Of a stretch of DNA of 64,000 nt, positions 62,216 through 64,000 are shown in pieces (positions within the stretch are counted from its first letter, which is position 1; each line of letters starts with the position of its first letter). This DNA is from Rhodovibrio sodomensis (lineage in GTDB: Bacteria > Pseudomonadota > Alphaproteobacteria > Kiloniellales > Rhodovibrionaceae), in assembly GCF_016583645.1 (NCBI RefSeq), contig NZ_NRRL01000016.1, positions 1 to 64,000 on the forward strand, written 5' to 3'. The notes beneath the pieces were generated by a model. The model had not been told where the DNA came from. It did not search any database and was given only the letters and a program-made list of their open reading frames with translations. A program made the position numbers and the translations under genes.

Positions 62216-62612
62216 CGCCCCTGGCACAAGGCCCGGCGCCGCTGCGCCGCGCCAAAGCCGTGCGGAAGCTCAGCTGCTTCCGCACGGCTTTTTCATGCGC
62301 ATCCACCAGCCCGCGCGACGCCTCCCCCCGCCCTTCAAGCGGCGTTCGCACGGGGTTCGCCGGCCCCAGCCATTAACCCGTCGACCCGCCGGCAAGAGGT
62401 TGGCGGCGCACGACGAGGGACGCTGGAGCGCGCGGATATGCCGGCATTCTCCCCGTGGGCAGGCCGCGTCCGCGGCCGTGTCGACGGGGCGACGGGTCGA
62501 CGACGGGCGTTGATTGGGACGTTCATAAGTCTCCTCACAGGGAGCGCCCGCGCCCACCCGTCGACCCGGGCCGAGGGTGGTCAAACCGCCGGCGCGTGCT
62601 AGCCTCCCCGGT
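62216..62612. other. Intergenic region between the DUF4168 gene and the secreted protein
   Basis: 397 bp. The first part is the DUF4168 terminator. Further on, ACCCGTCGACCC occurs exactly twice (62376-62387, 62557-62568) and in inverted form as GGGTCGACG at 62494-62502. No gene is convincing. Confidence 0.45.
62255..62293 (+). terminator. Rho-independent terminator after the DUF4168 gene
   Basis: AAGCCGTGCGGAAGC (62255-62269) pairs perfectly with GCTTCCGCACGGCTT (62276-62290) over a six-base loop and is followed by TTT. It lies 40 bp past the stop codon and is the clearest terminator in the window. Confidence 0.9.
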
Positions 62613-63332
62613 ATGACCCGTCTCGCACCGCTGCCCCGCGCGCTCATGGCCGGCCTGCTGCTGGCCGCCGCCGGACCGACCGCCCACGCCCAGGACACCG
62701 GCCCGCCGCCGCTCTACACCCACACCGACCAGGGCCCGGTCACGGTGATGCACGGCGGCGGCCAAAAGCGCCTGCCGCTTGGCGACACACGACAGGCCGT
62801 GCAGGACTACGTCGGCGACGTGAACGCCCTGCTGGCCCAGGGCGACGAGGCCCAAATCGCGGCCCTGGAGGATGCGATCGCCCGCGGGCGGGCGTTGCAG
62901 GAGACCGACACCGCGCTCACCGGCACGCTGTATGTCGAGGAAGCGATCCGCCGCCTGAAGCGCGCCCGCCTCGCCCGCGTGCCGGTCGAGGACACCAACG
63001 TCTACGCCGAATACGCCGAGCAGTACCCCGAGCGGTTCGCCAAGCGCGTGGTGCTGCGCCGCGGCGTCGACGACCTCGGCGTCAGCTACGCCACGCTCGC
63101 CGCCTGCCTGGAACTGGCCGAGGTGCCGAACGCCAAGCCGCCGCACAAGGTCCGCGTGGAACCCGACGGCGCGATCTGGACCCGCCTCAACGGCACCCCG
63201 CTCGCGCTCGACCTGGTCGAGTACCAGGGCAACCGCATGCTGCTGCGCTCGATCGTCCTCGGCACCAGCCGCTCGCTGGGCTTCAAGGACAAGGCACAGG
63301 TGGCGCGGATGCTGTTGGATACGTGTGTTTAA
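62613..63332 (+). CDS. Hypothetical secreted protein
   Basis: 239 residues from the ATG at 62613. A signal peptide (MTRLAPLPRALMAGLLLAAAGPTAHAQ) is followed by a soluble domain without a recognised motif. Two cysteines occur in the mature part (AACLEL and DTCV at the very end) and could form a disulfide. Helical stretches (EEAIRRLKRARLARV) alternate with strands. No family can be named. Confidence 0.65.
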   Translation: MTRLAPLPRALMAGLLLAAAGPTAHAQDTGPPPLYTHTDQGPVTVMHGGGQKRLPLGDTRQAVQDYVGDVNALLAQGDEAQIAALEDAIARGRALQETDTALTGTLYVEEAIRRLKRARLARVPVEDTNVYAEYAEQYPERFAKRVVLRRGVDDLGVSYATLAACLELAEVPNAKPPHKVRVEPDGAIWTRLNGTPLALDLVEYQGNRMLLRSIVLGTSRSLGFKDKAQVARMLLDTCV

Positions 63333-63452
63333 AGTTTACGCGCCAGGTATGCATACATAGGCTGGCTTTACCGCATCAATTCCCCGACCTCGCTGACCGG
63401 CATAAAGACCACGAACACATTGCCGGGTGGGAAAGGCCGCTCAACGCCAAAA

Positions 63453-63528
63453 TGGTGTCCCCACCGGGATTCGAACCCGGGTCTCCGCCTTGAAAGAGCG
63501 GTGTCCTAAACCACTAGACGATGGGGAC
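63453..63528 (-). tRNA. tRNA-Glu (anticodon TTC)
   Basis: On the minus strand the gene begins GTCCCCATCGTCTAGTGG and ends GGGGACACCA with encoded CCA. The acceptor stem GTCCCC pairs with GGGGAC. The anticodon stem CCGCT/GGCGG encloses the loop CTTTCAA, giving TTC, and GGTTCGAATCC is the T-loop. All parts of the cloverleaf are normal, so it should decode GAA/GAG. Confidence 0.96.
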
Positions 63529-63937
63529 ACGAACCGCGCCTGACAGCGCCCCGCGCGATGTAGCGCACGTGGGCGGGTGACGCAAGGCGTGGTTTGGACA
63601 TCGATGGCGCGCGGCCCGGGCCCGGCGGGTTTTCGGGGCTTTCACGGCGGCGCGGGCCGGCGATTCGGCCGCGGACCCTGCGGGTGCGGAACGCGGCGGC
63701 GCGCCCCTCTTCCCGGTGGCGGAGGGGAATCACTTAAGTAGACGCACGGGAACGTGCCGCGATGCCGCTTCGCCACCTCGCCCGCGCGGACAGGACGCAC
63801 TTGCCGGGTGGAAGCGGGGTTGTTGGCCGCGCGCAGGGTACTTAGGATCGCGCGAATAAGAGCGGTTCCGGCGGCTTCTTCCGCCCGCTGCCGGCAGCCG
63901 CCCGCCAACAAGAAATCGCGCGAGCGAGCCTGCGTCC
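63529..63937. other. Intergenic region before the right edge
   Basis: 409 bp without a supported gene. A short C/G hairpin-like stretch (CCCCTCTTCCCGGTGGCGGAGGGG, about 63704) and the more AT-rich CACTTAAGTAG near 63730 are the only notable features. Confidence 0.45.
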
Positions 63938-64000
63938 ATGGAACACCCGAAGTCCGATCCCGCCGCCCGCGGCGGCGGCCGTCCCGACAGCCCGGCGGCG
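63938..64000 (+). CDS. Possible partial gene at the right edge
   Basis: An ATG at 63938 opens MEHPKSDPAARGGGRPDSPAA before the window ends. The polar, low-complexity beginning is typical of an unstructured N-terminus. There is no strong Shine-Dalgarno and nothing identifiable; it may not be real. Confidence 0.3.
   Translation, partial: MEHPKSDPAARGGGRPDSPAA

Noticed and set aside
63506..63939. Short minus-strand frames near the right edge
   Set aside because: Low-complexity Arg/Pro/Gly sequences without start signals or motifs; one overlaps the tRNA gene.

Overview
The window is a GC-rich, gene-dense stretch of an alphaproteobacterial chromosome. The order tmk-holB-metG-tatD, the block era-rnc-lepB-acpS-pdxJ-(DUF2062)-rsh-rpoZ-folK, a methionyl-tRNA synthetase without zinc-knuckle cysteines and the abundance of form II molybdenum-hydroxylase genes suggest Rhodospirillales or a relative. 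A complete seven-subunit Mrp/Mnh Na+/H+ antiporter would suit a salt-adapted host. The species cannot be named from the sequence alone.

Layout. 1-191 is the end of an ISAs1-family insertion sequence. 303-10079 holds cell-wall genes (MltB-type transglycosylase, RlpA, D,D-carboxypeptidase), then tmk, holB, metG, tatD, a metallo-beta-lactamase-fold hydrolase, a DUF1499 protein and a Nudix hydrolase. 10325-13786 has OsmC, a methyltransferase, an orphan TRAP binding protein and a PAS-LuxR regulator. 14127-17223 is a PAS-domain gene split by a complete IS66 element (14353-16964) with a perfect 8-bp target duplication. 17411-20291 has a Ca2+/cation antiporter, MazG (with a 15-bp minisatellite at its 5' end) and a short-chain dehydrogenase. 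20436-28226 (minus strand) is the housekeeping block from era to folK. 28389-31417 has a NYN nuclease-like protein, a family 5 uracil-DNA glycosylase, a DUF192 protein and an AcuC-like deacetylase. 31460-33157 is a TPP riboswitch followed by an ATPase/permease pair. 33162-39197 is mnhABCDEFG on the minus strand.

39536-59476 is the main accessory region, all on the plus strand: a LuxR-type regulator with a degenerate receiver, a complete Liv-type ABC transporter, then coxG-coxS-coxL-coxM, an envelope lipid-transport trio (YdbH-YnbE-YdbL), a MoxR ATPase, a VWA protein, a split XdhC pair and a fused molybdopterin-binding/nucleotidyltransferase protein. The large subunit has the form II signature AYRGAGR, so CO may not be its substrate; an imported organic substrate is a reasonable alternative. 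59501-64000 carries an alpha/beta hydrolase, a bactofilin, a DUF4168 protein, an unknown secreted protein and tRNA-Glu.

Two dispersed intergenic repeat families run through the window. Family A (six copies) folds into paired hairpins with compensatory changes, and its TAG ends form the stop codons of four neighbouring genes. Two of its copies bracket the YdbH-YnbE-YdbL trio inside the molybdenum-hydroxylase locus. Family B (two copies, near 20302 and 55373) is C+T/G+A-rich.
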